Positions 7,974 through 17,166 of a stretch of 64,000 nt of DNA are shown in pieces. This DNA is from Paraburkholderia sp. BL21I4N1 (GTDB taxonomy: Bacteria; Pseudomonadota; Gammaproteobacteria; Burkholderiales; Burkholderiaceae), in contig NZ_PVEN01000019.1 in NCBI RefSeq assembly GCF_002973525.1, forward strand, positions 62,001 to 126,000, given 5' to 3'. The notes beneath the pieces were generated by a model, which made no database searches, was not told the DNA's origin, and saw only the letters and a list, made by a program, of their open reading frames with translations. A program made the position numbers and the translations under genes. Positions within the stretch are counted from its first letter, which is position 1. Each line of letters starts with the position of its first letter.

Positions 7974-9152
7974 ATGAATAAAGCATTCGCAACCACACTC
8001 GTCGCGCTGGCCAGCACCCTCGGCGCGGCGGCGCACGCGCAAAGCAGCGTGACGCTCTATGGGACGCTCGACACCGGCCTCGACTACATCAGCAATCAGA
8101 AATCGGCGAGTGGCGGTAAAAGCAACTGGATGATGGAAAGCGGTAACGTCAGCACGGACCGCTGGGGCCTGCGCGGCAATGAAGATCTGGGCGGCGGCTT
8201 GAGCGCGGTCTTCGATCTCGAGAACGGGTTCAATATCGACAGCGGCAAGTTCTCCAACGGTGGCGATGAGTTCGGCCGCCAGGCGTGGGTCGGGATCGCG
8301 AGCAAGCAGTGGGGTACGGTGACGCTGGGCCGTCAATACGATTTCCTGGTCGACTTCGTGGCGCCGTTGTCGGCGACCGGCTCGGGCTTCGGCGGCAATA
8401 TCGCCGATCACCCGTTCGACAACGACAACCTGAACAACGACCTGCGCATGAACAACGCGCTGAAGTATCGCAGCGTGACCTACTACGGCGTCACCGTCGG
8501 CGGCGCGTACGCGTTCAGCAACGCGGCGGGCGGCTTCAGCAATAACAACGCGTACAGCCTCGGCGCGCAGTGGGCAGGCGGTCCGTTCAACCTGGCGGTC
8601 GCGTACCTGCAGATCAACCAGCCGGGCGGCGTCAACCAGCCGGCCAACACCGGCGGCGCGGTAAGTAGCAGCGACGGCGACGCGGTCTTCACCGGCGCGC
8701 GTCAACGCGTGCTCGGCGCGGCGGGACGCTATACGTTCGGCGCGGCGACGCTCGGCCTCGTCTTCACGCGGACCATGCTCAACGACCCGCATCAGATCAC
8801 GCAGGGCGGTGCGTATTCGACGCTCAACGGCGATCTGCTGACCTTCAACAACTACGAGCTGAACGCCCGCTACGCGATCACACCGGCGTTCACGCTGGGC
8901 GGCTCGTATACGTTCACTGACGGCCACTTCAGCACCGGCGGCCAGAGCTACTCGCCGAAGTGGAACCAGTTCATGCTGCAGGCGGATTACGCGCTGTCGC
9001 GCCGCACCGATCTGTATCTGGAAGGCACATATCAGCACGTGACGGGCGCGGATGGGATCGCGGTGCTGGGCAACGCGTCGATCTATTCGCTGGCGGCGTC
9101 GTCGAGCGACCGGCAGGCGGTGGTGGCGGTGGGCGTGCGGCATCGGTTCTAA
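7974..9152 (+). CDS. Outer membrane porin (Burkholderia OmpC-like)
   Basis: A 392-aa porin paralogous to the one at 5926. The signal peptide (MNKAFATTLVALASTLGAAAHA) is followed by QSSVTLYGTLDTGLDYIS, DRWGLRGNEDLGGGL and TVTLGRQYDFLVDF, with the C-terminal Phe in VGVRHRF. The ATG at 7974 is chosen because the signal peptide begins there; upstream in-frame codons do not resemble the family. Only a weak GGAA is seen as ribosome binding site. A terminator follows. Confidence 0.95.
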   Translation: MNKAFATTLVALASTLGAAAHAQSSVTLYGTLDTGLDYISNQKSASGGKSNWMMESGNVSTDRWGLRGNEDLGGGLSAVFDLENGFNIDSGKFSNGGDEFGRQAWVGIASKQWGTVTLGRQYDFLVDFVAPLSATGSGFGGNIADHPFDNDNLNNDLRMNNALKYRSVTYYGVTVGGAYAFSNAAGGFSNNNAYSLGAQWAGGPFNLAVAYLQINQPGGVNQPANTGGAVSSSDGDAVFTGARQRVLGAAGRYTFGAATLGLVFTRTMLNDPHQITQGGAYSTLNGDLLTFNNYELNARYAITPAFTLGGSYTFTDGHFSTGGQSYSPKWNQFMLQADYALSRRTDLYLEGTYQHVTGADGIAVLGNASIYSLAASSSDRQAVVAVGVRHRF

Positions 9153-9195
9153 GGGAGCTCACGGGAGCGGCTCTGAACGGGGGCGCCTTAAAAGC

Positions 9196-9234
9196 AAAAA
9201 CGTCGCGAGTTCAAAGAACCCGCGACGTTTTTTT
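9196..9234. terminator. Bidirectional intrinsic terminator between porin and efflux operon
   Basis: AAAAACGTCGCG and CGCGACGTTTTTTT form a GC-rich stem around a short loop. The T-run is present on the plus strand, and the mirrored A-run on the other side gives a T-run on the minus strand. It therefore serves both the porin and the convergent efflux operon that ends at 9286. Confidence 0.88.
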
Positions 9235-9285
9235 GTTGGCGGCCGCAACGTTTGCGGCGAAGCGTTGATTGCGGCAGCCGCTCGT

Positions 9286-10857
9286 TTAGCCGGCGGATGC
9301 AAGTGCGGCAGAGCCGCCGGACGTACCGGAAGCACCAGAAGCACCCGCCGCACCCACGGCAACCGGCACCGCCTGCCGTTGCGTCGCCTGAACCTCAGGC
9401 GCGGCCCTGGCGCCGTCCGTCGACCAGCCGCCGCCCAATGCCTCGATCAAGCCCACGGAAGCCAGCAAACGCCTCGTTTCGAGGTTCAACGCATCGGTCT
9501 GCGTGGTGAGCTCGGTGGTTTGCGAGGTCACCACGTCCAGATAGCTGACCACGCCGTCGCGATAGCGCGACATCGACAGCGTCAACGTGCGTTGCGCGGC
9601 GATCAGCGCGGCGTTCTGCTGGGTGGCTTCATCGCCGAGATGGTGCAGTTGCGCGAGGTTGTCCTCGACCTGCTGGAACGCGAGTAACACGGCCGCCTTG
9701 TACTTCGCGCCGTTCTCGGCGAGCCTGGCGCGTGCCTGATCGGTCATGGCTTCACGGCGACCGCCGTCGAACAGCGTGAAGACGAGGCTCGGACCCACCG
9801 ACCAGATTTCGTTTGGCGCCATCAACCATGGCGAAAGCGTGTCGCTTTGATAGCCGCCATCGAGACCCAGCGAAATATCCGGGAAGAAGGCCGCCTTGGC
9901 CACGCCGATCTGCGCGTTCGCCTGCGCGACGCGGCGCTCGGCCGCCGCGATATCGGGCCGCCGCTGCAACAACGCGGCCGGTACGCCGGTAGGAATGGAC
10001 GGCAGATACGTCGTCGTGGTCACGGGCGCCAGCGCGAAAATCGACGCGGGCTTGCCGGTCAGGCTGGCGATCGCATGTTCGTAAAGCGCGCGGCGCGCGG
10101 CGATATCGTCGGCGGAGGCGCGCGCGGTATCCAGCTGCGTTTGCGCCCGCGATACATCGAGGTCCGACGCGATCCCGCCTGCATGGCGGCTCATGGTGAG
10201 GGTGAGCGCGCGCCGGTAGGTGGCGATCGTGTCGTCAAGCAACTGCTGCCGCGCGTCGAGCCCACGCAGATTGAAATACGCATTGGCCAGATCCGCCTGC
10301 AAGCTCAACCGCACCGATTCGAGATCGGCCTCGCTGGCCTGCGCCGCCGCGTTGCCGGCAGCAACCTCGTTGTGGATCTTGCCCCACAGATCGAGGTCGT
10401 AGCTGATGCCGAGGTCGACATTATTGGTGCCGTACACCGAAGGCTGTCCCGCACCCCGCAGCGGCCGGTTGTCCGACTGCCGCTGACGTTCGACCGATGC
10501 TTCCGCGCCGATAGTCGGAAACAGTCCCGAGCGCGCCTGCGCGAGATACGCGGTGGCTTCGTCGTGACGCGCCATCGCCGCGGCCACGTTTGGATTGGCC
10601 GCCGCCACCTGTTGCTCCAGACGATCGAGCACGGGATCGCGATACACGGTCCACCACGCCTCGCGCGGCACCCGATCGGCGGGCCGTGCCAGTTGCCAGG
10701 CGCCGCCTTCCTTGAAGGTGGTGGGAATACTGGTGGCCGGTGCATGGTAGACCGGCGCGAACGAACAGCCGCTCACCAGCAACGCGGCAGCTAAGGCAAC
10801 GCTTGCAACGTTCGCGAGCTTCGCCACGGCTGCAACGCGCGAGCGGCGTTTATCCAT
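9286..10857 (-). CDS. RND outer membrane channel lipoprotein (NodT/OprM family)
   Basis: A 523-aa outer membrane efflux protein. The signal sequence ends in a lipobox (LLVSGC), then SFAPVYHAPATSIP as in NodT/OprM lipoproteins. Two repeated TolC-type halves are visible, with typical segments DLDLWGKIHNEVAAGNAAAQ, RRPDIAAAERRVAQANAQIGVAKAAFFPDISL and SYLDVVTSQTTELTTQTDAL. The C-terminus is an unusual Ala/Gly/Ser low-complexity tail. The start at 10857 overlaps the adaptor stop by 8 nt (ATGGATAA), which shows translational coupling. It forms the exit duct of the pump encoded just upstream on the same strand. Confidence 0.93.
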   Translation of the reverse strand: MDKRRSRVAAVAKLANVASVALAAALLVSGCSFAPVYHAPATSIPTTFKEGGAWQLARPADRVPREAWWTVYRDPVLDRLEQQVAAANPNVAAAMARHDEATAYLAQARSGLFPTIGAEASVERQRQSDNRPLRGAGQPSVYGTNNVDLGISYDLDLWGKIHNEVAAGNAAAQASEADLESVRLSLQADLANAYFNLRGLDARQQLLDDTIATYRRALTLTMSRHAGGIASDLDVSRAQTQLDTARASADDIAARRALYEHAIASLTGKPASIFALAPVTTTTYLPSIPTGVPAALLQRRPDIAAAERRVAQANAQIGVAKAAFFPDISLGLDGGYQSDTLSPWLMAPNEIWSVGPSLVFTLFDGGRREAMTDQARARLAENGAKYKAAVLLAFQQVEDNLAQLHHLGDEATQQNAALIAAQRTLTLSMSRYRDGVVSYLDVVTSQTTELTTQTDALNLETRRLLASVGLIEALGGGWSTDGARAAPEVQATQRQAVPVAVGAAGASGASGTSGGSAALASAG

Positions 10858-12061
10858 GAGTGCTCTCCGCAGCGCGACGCTCCGCCAGCGCCGTACCCGG
10901 CGTGCCCGGTGTGCCTTGCAGCCGCACTTCATCGCCCGAGGCGAGCGAGTCGGGTGGGTTGTCGATTACGCGGTCGCTCGCGCTCAGACCCGAAGCGATC
11001 TCGACATGCGTGCCGAGATCGGTTGCGATGGAGACGGGTTTCAGCACCGCGCGGTTGTCGCTGCCCACCACGGCGACCTGCAAGCCGTGTTGCCGGAAGA
11101 TCAGCGAACTCGCGGGAATCGACAGCGCGTGCGCATTGGTCGGCAAGTCGAAATGCACCTCGGTGTATTCGCCGGGGATCAACACGCCGTCCTGGTTGTC
11201 GACCGATAGTTGCACCAGCAACGTACCGGACGACGGCGTGATCGCGTCGTCGGTATCGACCAGTTTCGCGTTGAACTTGACGCCCGGGCGTTCCGGCACG
11301 GTCAGCGTGGCGCTCATGCCGGGTTGAATCGCGGCCGCTTCGTCCTGCGGCACGCTGACATAGACGCGCAACTGGCGCGCGTCCGACACGGAGAACAACT
11401 CCGGCCCATTGCCGCCGCCGGCGTTGATCAGCGCGCCGATATCGGTGGTACGCGCGGTGACGACGCCGTCGAACGGCGCCGTAATGCGTTTGAACGATTC
11501 GAGCGCTTCGAGGCGCCCAACGTTCGCCTGAGCTGCGGCGACCGTGGCCTGTTTCGCGACGAGGTCGCTGGTTTTCTCGTCGGCATCCTGCTGCGAAACC
11601 GAGTCCTGTTTCAGCATCTCCGTCCAGCGGTGCGCGGTGGACGCCGCGAGTTTTTCGTTGGCCACCGAATTCTGCAGATCGGCGCGCGCCTGTTGCAACT
11701 GCTGATCGAGGTCTGGCGTATCGATCACCCCGAGCAATTGGCCGGCTTTGACGTGCGTGCCGATATCCGCATACCAGGCGTGCAGATAGCCGGACACGCG
11801 CGCGTAGATCGGCGCGTTGACGAAGGCGGACAGACGTCCCGGCAGCACCAGCGCCTGCGCGTCGGCGTCGTGTTCCGGTGTGTACGCAACCACCGTCGGC
11901 ACGGCCTGCTGCGCGGACCAGGTGGTCAGCTCCTGCTTCGCGTGGACGCGGCTCGCGATACCGCTCGCCACGATGCCCGCCGCGACCAGCAGCGCGACGA
12001 TGCCGACGAGCCTCAGGTGACGCAGCCGTTTGGGCGAATTGATCTCGATCTCAGTGGACAT
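10850..12061 (-). CDS. RND periplasmic adaptor (membrane fusion protein)
   Basis: 403 aa. It has an N-terminal membrane anchor near residues 20-40, a barrel-sandwich/lipoyl part (YARVSGYLHAWYADIGTHVKAGQLLGVIDTPDLDQQL), a coiled-coil hairpin, then ITAPFDGVVTARTTDIGALI and beta-barrel domains ending DEVRLQG. The start MSTEIEINSPK at 12061 overlaps the permease stop by 11 nt. It links the permease at 12051 with the channel at 9286. Gene order permease-adaptor-channel differs from the common adaptor-permease-channel order. Confidence 0.93.
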   Translation of the reverse strand: MSTEIEINSPKRLRHLRLVGIVALLVAAGIVASGIASRVHAKQELTTWSAQQAVPTVVAYTPEHDADAQALVLPGRLSAFVNAPIYARVSGYLHAWYADIGTHVKAGQLLGVIDTPDLDQQLQQARADLQNSVANEKLAASTAHRWTEMLKQDSVSQQDADEKTSDLVAKQATVAAAQANVGRLEALESFKRITAPFDGVVTARTTDIGALINAGGGNGPELFSVSDARQLRVYVSVPQDEAAAIQPGMSATLTVPERPGVKFNAKLVDTDDAITPSSGTLLVQLSVDNQDGVLIPGEYTEVHFDLPTNAHALSIPASSLIFRQHGLQVAVVGSDNRAVLKPVSIATDLGTHVEIASGLSASDRVIDNPPDSLASGDEVRLQGTPGTPGTALAERRAAESTHG

Positions 12062-15000
12062 GATGGACTCCGGGTTCGGATGAAGAGTGGTCGTGAGAAG
12101 GGGCGGGTGAATGGCCATGGCCGGCTGCATCGCGCCGATGCACGAGGCTGAAGACGACGGGGACGAACAGCAGCGTGGCGAAGGTCGCGCAGATCAGGCC
12201 GCCGATCACGGCGCGGCCGAGCGGCGCGTTCTGTTCGCCGCCGTCGCCGAGACCGAGCGCCATCGGCGCCATGCCGATAATCATGGCGAGCGCCGTCATC
12301 AGCACCGGGCGAAAGCGCGTGAAGCCGGCTTCCATCGCGGCCACCAGGGCATTGCCGGTCACCGCGAGCCGTTCGCGCGCAAAGCTCACCACCAGAATGC
12401 TGTTGGCGGTCGCCACGCCCATGCAGAGAATCGCGCCGGTCAGCGCCGGCACCGAAAGCGGCGTGTGCGTGGTGAACAGCATCCAGACAATGCCGGCCAG
12501 TGCCGCGGGCAACGCGGTGACGATCACGAAGGCGTCGCTCCACGAATGGAAATTCACGACGATCAGCAGGAAGATCAGCAGGATCGCACCGAGCAGACCG
12601 AGCGACAAACCGAGGAACGCGCTGTTCATGGTCTGCACCTGGCCGCGCAGCGTCACGATCGAGCCCTTCGGCACGTCTTTCGCGGTGGCATGCACGATGT
12701 TCTGGATTTTCGCGGCGACCGCGCCGAGGTCCTGACCTTGCGTCGTCGCAAAGACGTCGTAGAGTGGTTCGATGTTGTAGTGCGAGACCACCGCATCGCC
12801 GACACCGCGGGTGATCGTCGCAATGCCGCCGAGAATCTGCGCCTGGCCGGCCTTGCCGGTCACCGGCAGATTGCTGAGGTTCGACAGCGAAGTCATCCGG
12901 TATTGCGGCGTTTGCGCCACGATCGGATACGACACGCCGTTCTTCGGATTGAGCCAGTAAGTCGGCGACACCTGGCTCGTACCGGACAGGCTCGCCACCA
13001 CGGAGTTGGTGACGTCCTGTTCGGTAATGCCGAGTTGATCGGCGCGCGACCGGTCCACGGAGACGGTGAATTGCGGATAAGTGGAAGCCTGCTGAATACG
13101 CGTGTCGGCAATGCCGGGAATCAGCCGCATCCGGCGCATCACTTCGTTGGCGTAGCGGTGATTGGCCGCCTGGTTCGGCCCGGCGATCTGCAGATCGATC
13201 GGTGCGGGCGCACCGAAATTCAGAATCTGACTGACAATGTCGGCCGGCAGGAACGCGAACGTCGTACCCGGAAACTGGCGCGGCAGCGTTTCGCGCAACC
13301 TGCGCACGTAGTCCGCGGTCGGCTGATGGTTCTCGTCCAGCGAAACGAGAATGTCGCCGTCTTGCGGGCCGGTCGTGCCGCTATTGTTATAGGTCAGGTT
13401 GATGCCGCTGTTCGGCAAGCCGATGTTGTCGACGATACTGCGCAGCTGATCCGGCGGAATCGCGCGGCGTACCGCGTTTTCGATCAGATCGAATTGCGCG
13501 GCGGTATCTTCGATCCGCGTGCCGATCGGCGCACGCACGTGAATTGCAATTTCGCCCGAGTCAATATTGGGAAAGAAATTGCGGCCGAGCCACGGCGCGA
13601 GCAGGAACGACGCGCCGACCACGATCAGAAACCCTGTCACGAAGCGCTTGCGGTGCGTGAGCGCGAGACCCAGCACGATCCGGTACACGCCGCGCACGCG
13701 CTCGAAGCGATGTTCGAAGCCGCGCTGGAACCGCACCAGCGGGTTGCGCGACGGCGGCGCGTGGAAGTGACCGCCGTGCGGGTCCATCGTGGCGGCCAGT
13801 TCGCCGGACGCGTGGCCGCCCGATGCATGCGGGCGCAACAGGTATTGCGCCATCATCGGCACGAAGGTGCGCGACAGGATGAAAGACGCAACCATCGCGA
13901 AGATCACCGCTTCGGCCATCGGCACGAACAGAAAACGCGCGATGCCATTGAGCAGCAGCATCGGCACGAACACGATACAGATACACAACAGCGAGACGAA
14001 CGCGGGCGCGACGATCTGCGCGGCACCGTCCAGAATCGCGCTTCTTACGTCCTTGCCTTGCTCCAGATGCCAGTTGATGTTCTCGATCGTGACGGTGGCG
14101 TCGTCGACCAGTATCCCGACAGCCAGCGCGAGGCCGCCGAGCGTCATGACGTTGAGCGTTTCGCCCATCGCTGCAAGACCGGCAATCGCGGCCAGCACTG
14201 CCAGCGGAATCGATGCCGCGATAATCACCGTGGAGCGCCAGCTACCGAGAAACAGCAGAATCATCAGCGAAGTCAGCGCGGCGGCGATTACGCCTTCGCG
14301 TGCCACGCCACTGACCGCGCCTTTCACGAAGGTGGACTGATCGCCCATCGTGACGAGCTTCAGGCCGGGCGGCAGCGTTGCTTCGATACGCGGCAGTTGC
14401 GCCTTGACGCCCGCGATGATGTCGAGCGTCGACGCCGAGCCGTTCTTCAGAATGCTCATGAGCACCGCGCGATGCCCATCCACGCGCACCACGTTGCTTT
14501 GAGGCGGATAGCCGTCGCGCACGTGCGCCACGTCGCGGATATAAATGGTTGCGCCGTCCACGGTCTTGATGGGCAGCGCATTCAGCTCGTCGAGCGCGAG
14601 CGGACTGTTGTTCAGCTTGATGTTGTATTCGAAGCGGCCGATCTTCTCGGTGCCGGCGGGAATGATCTGGTTCTGCTGTGCGAGCGCCGTGGCGACGTCG
14701 TTCGCCGAGAGCTTTTTCGCCTGCAAGGCCTGCGGATCCAGGTCGATCTGTACTTCACGGGTCTTGCCGCCGTATGGCGTCGGAATCGCCACGCCCGGCA
14801 CGCTGAGCAATTGCGGACGAATGAAGTTGGTCGCGTAATCCGCGAGTTTCTGCTCGTCGAGCGTATTGCTGGTGAGCGCCAGTTGCAGCACCGGCACCGT
14901 GGACGCGTTGTAGTTGAGAATCTGCGGTGGCGTGGTGCCGGGCGGCATCTGCTTGAGCACCGTCTGCGACACGGAGGTGACCTGCGCGGTGGCGGTGCGG

Positions 15001-15308
15001 ATATCCACGGTCGGCTGAAAGAAGATCTTGACGATGCCGTAGCCGCGAAACGATTGCGACTCGATATGCGCGACGTCGTTGACGGTGGTGCCGAGCGTGC
15101 GCTCGTAGTAACTGACAATGCGCCCGGACATGTCGTCCGGTTGCAGGCCGGCGTAGTTCCACACCACGCTGATCACGGGAATGCGGATGTCGGGAAAGAT
15201 ATCCGTCGGCGTGCGCAACGCGGCAAGCGGGCCGATCAGCAGGATCAGCAGCGCCAGCACGATAAACGTGTAGGGCCGGGTTAAAGCCAACCGGACTATT
15301 TTTAACAT
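12051..15308 (-). CDS. RND efflux permease with histidine-rich loop and tail
   Basis: 1085 aa with the full RND architecture: TM1 near 10-30, a first periplasmic loop, a membrane block with the proton-relay pair D402-D403 in GILVDDATVTIENI, a second periplasmic loop and a C-terminal membrane block ending GGLICATFATLLFVPVVFSLVHRR. Two His-rich segments stand out: a cytoplasmic loop at about 494-516 (His 494, 499, 511, 514, 516) and the last about 20 residues (GHGHSPAPSHDHSSS, then HHVH). These could bind metal, so the pump's substrate or regulation may involve a metal ion; this is inference. It is the first gene of the three-gene operon. Confidence 0.93.
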   Translation of the reverse strand: MLKIVRLALTRPYTFIVLALLILLIGPLAALRTPTDIFPDIRIPVISVVWNYAGLQPDDMSGRIVSYYERTLGTTVNDVAHIESQSFRGYGIVKIFFQPTVDIRTATAQVTSVSQTVLKQMPPGTTPPQILNYNASTVPVLQLALTSNTLDEQKLADYATNFIRPQLLSVPGVAIPTPYGGKTREVQIDLDPQALQAKKLSANDVATALAQQNQIIPAGTEKIGRFEYNIKLNNSPLALDELNALPIKTVDGATIYIRDVAHVRDGYPPQSNVVRVDGHRAVLMSILKNGSASTLDIIAGVKAQLPRIEATLPPGLKLVTMGDQSTFVKGAVSGVAREGVIAAALTSLMILLFLGSWRSTVIIAASIPLAVLAAIAGLAAMGETLNVMTLGGLALAVGILVDDATVTIENINWHLEQGKDVRSAILDGAAQIVAPAFVSLLCICIVFVPMLLLNGIARFLFVPMAEAVIFAMVASFILSRTFVPMMAQYLLRPHASGGHASGELAATMDPHGGHFHAPPSRNPLVRFQRGFEHRFERVRGVYRIVLGLALTHRKRFVTGFLIVVGASFLLAPWLGRNFFPNIDSGEIAIHVRAPIGTRIEDTAAQFDLIENAVRRAIPPDQLRSIVDNIGLPNSGINLTYNNSGTTGPQDGDILVSLDENHQPTADYVRRLRETLPRQFPGTTFAFLPADIVSQILNFGAPAPIDLQIAGPNQAANHRYANEVMRRMRLIPGIADTRIQQASTYPQFTVSVDRSRADQLGITEQDVTNSVVASLSGTSQVSPTYWLNPKNGVSYPIVAQTPQYRMTSLSNLSNLPVTGKAGQAQILGGIATITRGVGDAVVSHYNIEPLYDVFATTQGQDLGAVAAKIQNIVHATAKDVPKGSIVTLRGQVQTMNSAFLGLSLGLLGAILLIFLLIVVNFHSWSDAFVIVTALPAALAGIVWMLFTTHTPLSVPALTGAILCMGVATANSILVVSFARERLAVTGNALVAAMEAGFTRFRPVLMTALAMIIGMAPMALGLGDGGEQNAPLGRAVIGGLICATFATLLFVPVVFSLVHRRDAAGHGHSPAPSHDHSSSEPGVHHVH

Positions 15309-15498
15309 CGAAGGCTGCTCCGTTCAGAGGCGCGATTGAATCTGCGCGGGCGTGTGTCAAGTGGGACTCGCCCTGATGGCGCGACCCGGTATCGGCATTC
15401 TGGAGAGCGGGGCCTAACAGGCGTGGACTAATCAAATGAAACTAGTTTTAGGAAGGGCCGCGCGGTTCGTCGTCGCATCGATACGCGTGCCGCAACGG

Positions 15499-15524
15499 CT
15501 TTAGCGCTGCATGCAGCGCTAAAG
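15499..15524. promoter_or_regulatory. 26-bp perfect palindrome between response regulator and RND operon
   Basis: A perfect dyad centred on GCATGC spans 15499-15524 (half-site CTTTAGCGCTGCA). It lies 27 bp after the stop codon of the response regulator (minus strand) and about 190 bp upstream of the RND permease start. It could be a transcription end for the regulator or an operator for the pump operon. There is no T-run to decide for a terminator. Confidence 0.5.
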
Positions 15525-15551
15525 TTCGTTGAACGCAGCGGTTGAAATGCG

Positions 15552-16226
15552 TCAGCCGAACAGATAGCCGGACCCGCGAATAGTGCGGATTAACGGGCGC
15601 TCGCCGGGCGCGTCGACTTTCTTGCGTAAGCGGCCTACGTGAACGTCGATCAGGTTGGTGCCGGGATCGAAACGGCAGCCCCAGACGGCTTCGAAAATCA
15701 TCGTGCGCGTGAGCACCTGGCCGGTGTGACGCATCATGAATTCGAGCACGCGGAATTCGGTGGGTTGCAGATCGAGTTCGCGTTGCCGGTGCATGACTTT
15801 GCGGCGCACCAGATCGAGTTCCAGCGCGCCGCTGCGCAGCAGCGTCTCGGCTTTCGCATGACGTGGACGGCGCCGCAGCAACACTTCGACTCGTGCGAAC
15901 ATCTCCTCGGGCGAGAACGGCTTGGTCAGATAATCGTCGCCGCCGGCACGCAGGCCCTGAATGCGCTGATCGACGTCGGACATGGCGCTCATTACCAGCA
16001 CGGGCGTTTCCATGCCGACGCCGCGCATGGTCGCGACGATCGTCAAGCCGTCGAGATCGGGCAGCATACGGTCGAGCGTGACGACGTCATAGTCGCCCGC
16101 CATGACTTTCGCCATGCCTTCGCGGCCGGTACGGGCCACTTCGACGGAAAAGCCGCTGGCGGTGAGCGTGCGCACGATGTCGTGAGCGATCAGCTCGTCG
16201 TCTTCTATCGTCAATATTTTGGGCAT
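15552..16226 (-). CDS. OmpR-family response regulator (orphan)
   Basis: A 224-aa regulator with an intact receiver (IEDDE acidic pocket, phospho-acceptor D52 in TLDRMLPD, K102 in YLTKPF) and a winged helix (LQPTEFRVLEFMMRHTGQ, VHVGRLRKKV). The ATG at 16226 is chosen by homology; the longer frame from 16295 overlaps the LysR gene. No histidine kinase gene is adjacent. It follows the LysR gene by 16 bp and precedes the RND operon on the same strand, so regulation of that pump is likely but inferred. It is very similar to the products at 2304 and 34957. Confidence 0.92.
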   Translation of the reverse strand: MPKILTIEDDELIAHDIVRTLTASGFSVEVARTGREGMAKVMAGDYDVVTLDRMLPDLDGLTIVATMRGVGMETPVLVMSAMSDVDQRIQGLRAGGDDYLTKPFSPEEMFARVEVLLRRRPRHAKAETLLRSGALELDLVRRKVMHRQRELDLQPTEFRVLEFMMRHTGQVLTRTMIFEAVWGCRFDPGTNLIDVHVGRLRKKVDAPGERPLIRTIRGSGYLFG

Positions 16227-16242
16227 GATGCGCGAGCCCGGT

Positions 16243-17166
16243 TCAGGCGACCGCGCGCAAGGCGACCGGGCGGTCCGGCGCGCGATACTGGCCAACCGCG
16301 AAGTCGATGAAGCTACGCACGCGCATCGACAGATAGTTGCGGCCGGAATAGAGAATCGACACCTGGCGAGGCCCGCCGTTGATCTCGAACTGTTCGAGCA
16401 CGGGCACGAGCGTGCCGCGCGCGAGATCGTCGGCGATCACCGGCAGCGGCAGTAGCGCAATACCCATATGGTTCAGCGCGGCCACGCGCACCATCGCGCT
16501 GCTCGTCGCGGTGAGCGCGCTGCCGGTGTTGACGCGGTAGAGGCCGTCGGCGTCGGTGAATTCCCAGGTGCGCGAGGTGCCGTCGGACACCGTCAGCAGA
16601 CCGTGCCGGTTCAGCGCGGCCGGATCGCGCGGCGTGCCGTTGCGCGCGAGATAAGTGGGGGAGGCTACCGTGATTTCGTCGACACTGGTCAGCAGGCGAC
16701 TCACCAGCGTGGAGTTGGCGAGACGGCGGTCGTCGGAGAAGCAGACGTCGAAACCGCCTTCCACCAGATCGATGTGCGTGTCGAACGTGGTGACGTCGAA
16801 GTCCACTCGCGGATGCAGCGTGCGATACGCGGCCAGCAGCGCGCCGAGGCCCGCGCTGGCGAACGTCATGGGCGTTGCGATGCGCAGCGTGCCTTGCGGG
16901 TCGCGGGTGGTTTCCAGCAGAGTCGATTCCATCTCGTCGAGCTTTTCGATGATGGCGCGGCAACCGTCGAGGTACTCGCGGCCCACGTCGGTCAGCGACA
17001 GACTGCGCGTGGTGCGATTCAGAAGACGCATGTTCAGGTGCGCCTCCAGTGTGCCGACACTGCGTGTGACCGCGGCTGCGGACATGCCTAACTGTCTTGC
17101 CGCGAGATTGAAACTGGCGAGATCGACTACTCGTGTGAAGACACGCATCGCTTGTAGCTGGTTCAT
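16243..17166 (-). CDS. LysR-family transcriptional regulator
   Basis: 307 aa. The N-terminal winged HTH (MNQLQAMRVFTRVVDLASFNLAARQLGMSAAAVTRSVGTLE, first residues in that order) and an effector domain from about 90 onward are typical of the CrgA/PecT-like LysR group. The ATG at 17166 fits the family start; an extra 12 residues upstream are open. It is followed by the response regulator with a 16-bp gap, which suggests a LysR-regulator operon upstream of the RND pump genes. Confidence 0.9.
   Translation of the reverse strand: MNQLQAMRVFTRVVDLASFNLAARQLGMSAAAVTRSVGTLEAHLNMRLLNRTTRSLSLTDVGREYLDGCRAIIEKLDEMESTLLETTRDPQGTLRIATPMTFASAGLGALLAAYRTLHPRVDFDVTTFDTHIDLVEGGFDVCFSDDRRLANSTLVSRLLTSVDEITVASPTYLARNGTPRDPAALNRHGLLTVSDGTSRTWEFTDADGLYRVNTGSALTATSSAMVRVAALNHMGIALLPLPVIADDLARGTLVPVLEQFEINGGPRQVSILYSGRNYLSMRVRSFIDFAVGQYRAPDRPVALRAVA

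Noticed and set aside
12111..15284. A 1057-codon open frame on the plus strand opposite the RND permease gene
   Set aside because: It mirrors the permease gene in a high-GC genome, has Arg/His-rich composition with no domains or membrane segments, and would need complete overlap with a well conserved gene.
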